Assembly (NCBI GenBank): GCA_905206195.1
Contig: CAJLGN010000087.1
Coordinates: 1-6,307 of the forward strand
Origin: an uncultured Roseburia sp.
GTDB taxonomy: Bacteria > Bacillota > Clostridia > Lachnospirales > Lachnospiraceae
Direction: 5' to 3'
DNA length: 6,307 nt
The notes below the pieces were generated by a model. The model was not told where the DNA came from and made no database searches. It was given only the letters and a program-made list of their open reading frames with translations. Position numbers and translations under genes: made by a program. Below, in pieces: positions 5,639 to 6,307 of this stretch. Every line of letters starts with the position of its first letter. The stretch's first letter is position 1.

Positions 5639-6307
5639 CAGGGATTCTCCTCCTCAAACTTCTTCATAAATGCAACCAGCTTTTCCACGCCCTCCACAGG
5701 CATTGCGTTGTAAATGGAAGCGCGCATACCGCCCACACTGCGGTGCCCCTTCAGATTCACAAACCCCGCCGCAGCCGCCTCCTTCACAAATTTTGCGTCC
5801 AGCGCCTCTTCCCCCGTCACAAACGGCACATTCATCAGCGAACGATCCTTTGGCACAACGGTTCCACGGAACATTTTGCTCTGATCGAGAAAATCATAGA
5901 GAATTTTTGCCTTCGCCTCATTGTGCTCCTTCATCGCGGAAAGGCCGCCCATTTTCTTCAGCCATTTGAATACTTTTCCGCAGATATAGATGCCGTAGCA
6001 AGGCGGTGTGTTGTACATGGAGTCGTTGTCCGCGTGAATCTTATATTTTAACATGGTCGGCGTGCCGGGAAGTGTGTCCTCGGTGATCAGATCCTCGCGG
6101 ATAATCACGATGACTACGCCCGCCGGTCCGATATTTTTCTGCACACCGCCGTATATGACACCGTATTTACTCACATCCACAGGCTCGGATAAAAAACAGG
6201 AGGAGACGTCCGCCACCAGCGTGTGCCCTTTGGTGTTTGGCAGTTCCTTGAACTTGGTTCCATAAATCGTGTTGTTCTCGCAGATGTACACATAATCCAA
6301 ATCGTCC
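5638..6307 (-). CDS. serC: Phosphoserine aminotransferase, C-terminal part (5' end beyond window)
   Basis: This PLP enzyme converts 3-phosphohydroxypyruvate plus glutamate to O-phosphoserine and 2-oxoglutarate, the second step of the pathway. The frame is open to the right edge, so 222 C-terminal residues are present, beginning [16 protein letters not shown]. The PLP lysine lies in [11 protein letters not shown] (plus-strand position near 6136-6138), 165 residues from the end, as in E. coli SerC (362 aa). About 140 N-terminal residues are therefore missing. Further family blocks are [16 protein letters not shown] and the substrate-binding [17 protein letters not shown] near the C-terminus. 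An internal TTG at 6298-6300 encodes Leu and is not a start. It is the first visible gene of the operon and overlaps serA by one base. Confidence 0.96.
   Translation of the reverse strand, partial: DDLDYVYICENNTIYGTKFKELPNTKGHTLVADVSSCFLSEPVDVSKYGVIYGGVQKNIGPAGVVIVIIREDLITEDTLPGTPTMLKYKIHADNDSMYNTPPCYGIYICGKVFKWLKKMGGLSAMKEHNEAKAKILYDFLDQSKMFRGTVVPKDRSLMNVPFVTGEEALDAKFVKEAAAAGFVNLKGHRSVGGMRASIYNAMPVEGVEKLVAFMKKFEEENP
5649..5654 (-). promoter_or_regulatory. Ribosome binding site of serA inside the end of serC
   Basis: AGGAGG, within a run of GAG repeats encoding the C-terminal EEE of SerC, lies 10 nt before the serA ATG (5636-5638). It supports that start and allows reinitiation after the serC TGA (5638-5640). 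Confidence 0.75.

Noticed and set aside
4670..5713. A 347-codon plus-strand open frame opposite serA and the end of serC
   Set aside because: It is antisense to well-recognised serA, crosses the serA/serC junction, is rich in His/Arg as expected of a shadow frame, and matches no family I know.
6298..6300. TTG as a start for a short 220-aa protein
   Set aside because: The frame continues to the window edge, the codon lies inside the conserved SerC core, and SerC is normally about 360 aa.

Overview
The window reads as an ordinary chromosomal segment of a low-to-mid GC Firmicute, most likely a clostridial/Lachnospiraceae-type gut anaerobe. This is inferred from the gene set (a cytosolic PreP-like M16C peptidase, a short-type SerA with a C-terminal ACT domain, DUF1015 beside serC-serA, and a 67-residue cold-shock protein), from the strong AGGAGG ribosome sites, and from roughly even base composition by eye. 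No database search was possible. Every supported gene lies on the minus strand, so transcription runs from high to low coordinates.

Right part (6307 down to 2251): a tightly packed operon of serC (3' part only), serA, a DUF1015 protein and mscS. serC and serA share one base (TGATG), serA and the DUF1015 gene are 23 bp apart, and the DUF1015 gene and mscS are 14 bp apart (or overlap by 4 bp if a GTG start is used). The operon promoter must lie beyond the right edge. SerA and SerC carry out the first two steps of phosphorylated serine biosynthesis (3-phosphoglycerate to phosphohydroxypyruvate to O-phosphoserine). The phosphatase SerB is not in the window. The uncharacterised DUF1015 protein, with a D-G-H-H-R motif, sits where a partner of this pathway might be expected. 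This is the most interesting point here. MscS, a small-conductance mechanosensitive channel, closes the cluster.

Middle (2250 to 1849): a single-gene cold-shock unit. It has its own strong promoter (TTGACA, 17 bp, extended TGC-TAATTT), a leader of about 74 nt with a possible 7-codon upstream reading frame, the 67-residue CSD protein, and a clear rho-independent terminator. No terminator is visible between mscS and this promoter, so some readthrough from the serine operon is possible.

Left part (1848 to 1): the N-terminal 587 codons of an M16C metallopeptidase related to presequence protease. It has its own promoter (TATAAT), flanked by two perfect 11-bp copies of TAAACTGTTTT. The gene runs off the left edge.

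There is no gene-free stretch longer than about 165 bp. I saw no tRNA, rRNA, CRISPR, insertion sequence, prophage or toxin-antitoxin genes.
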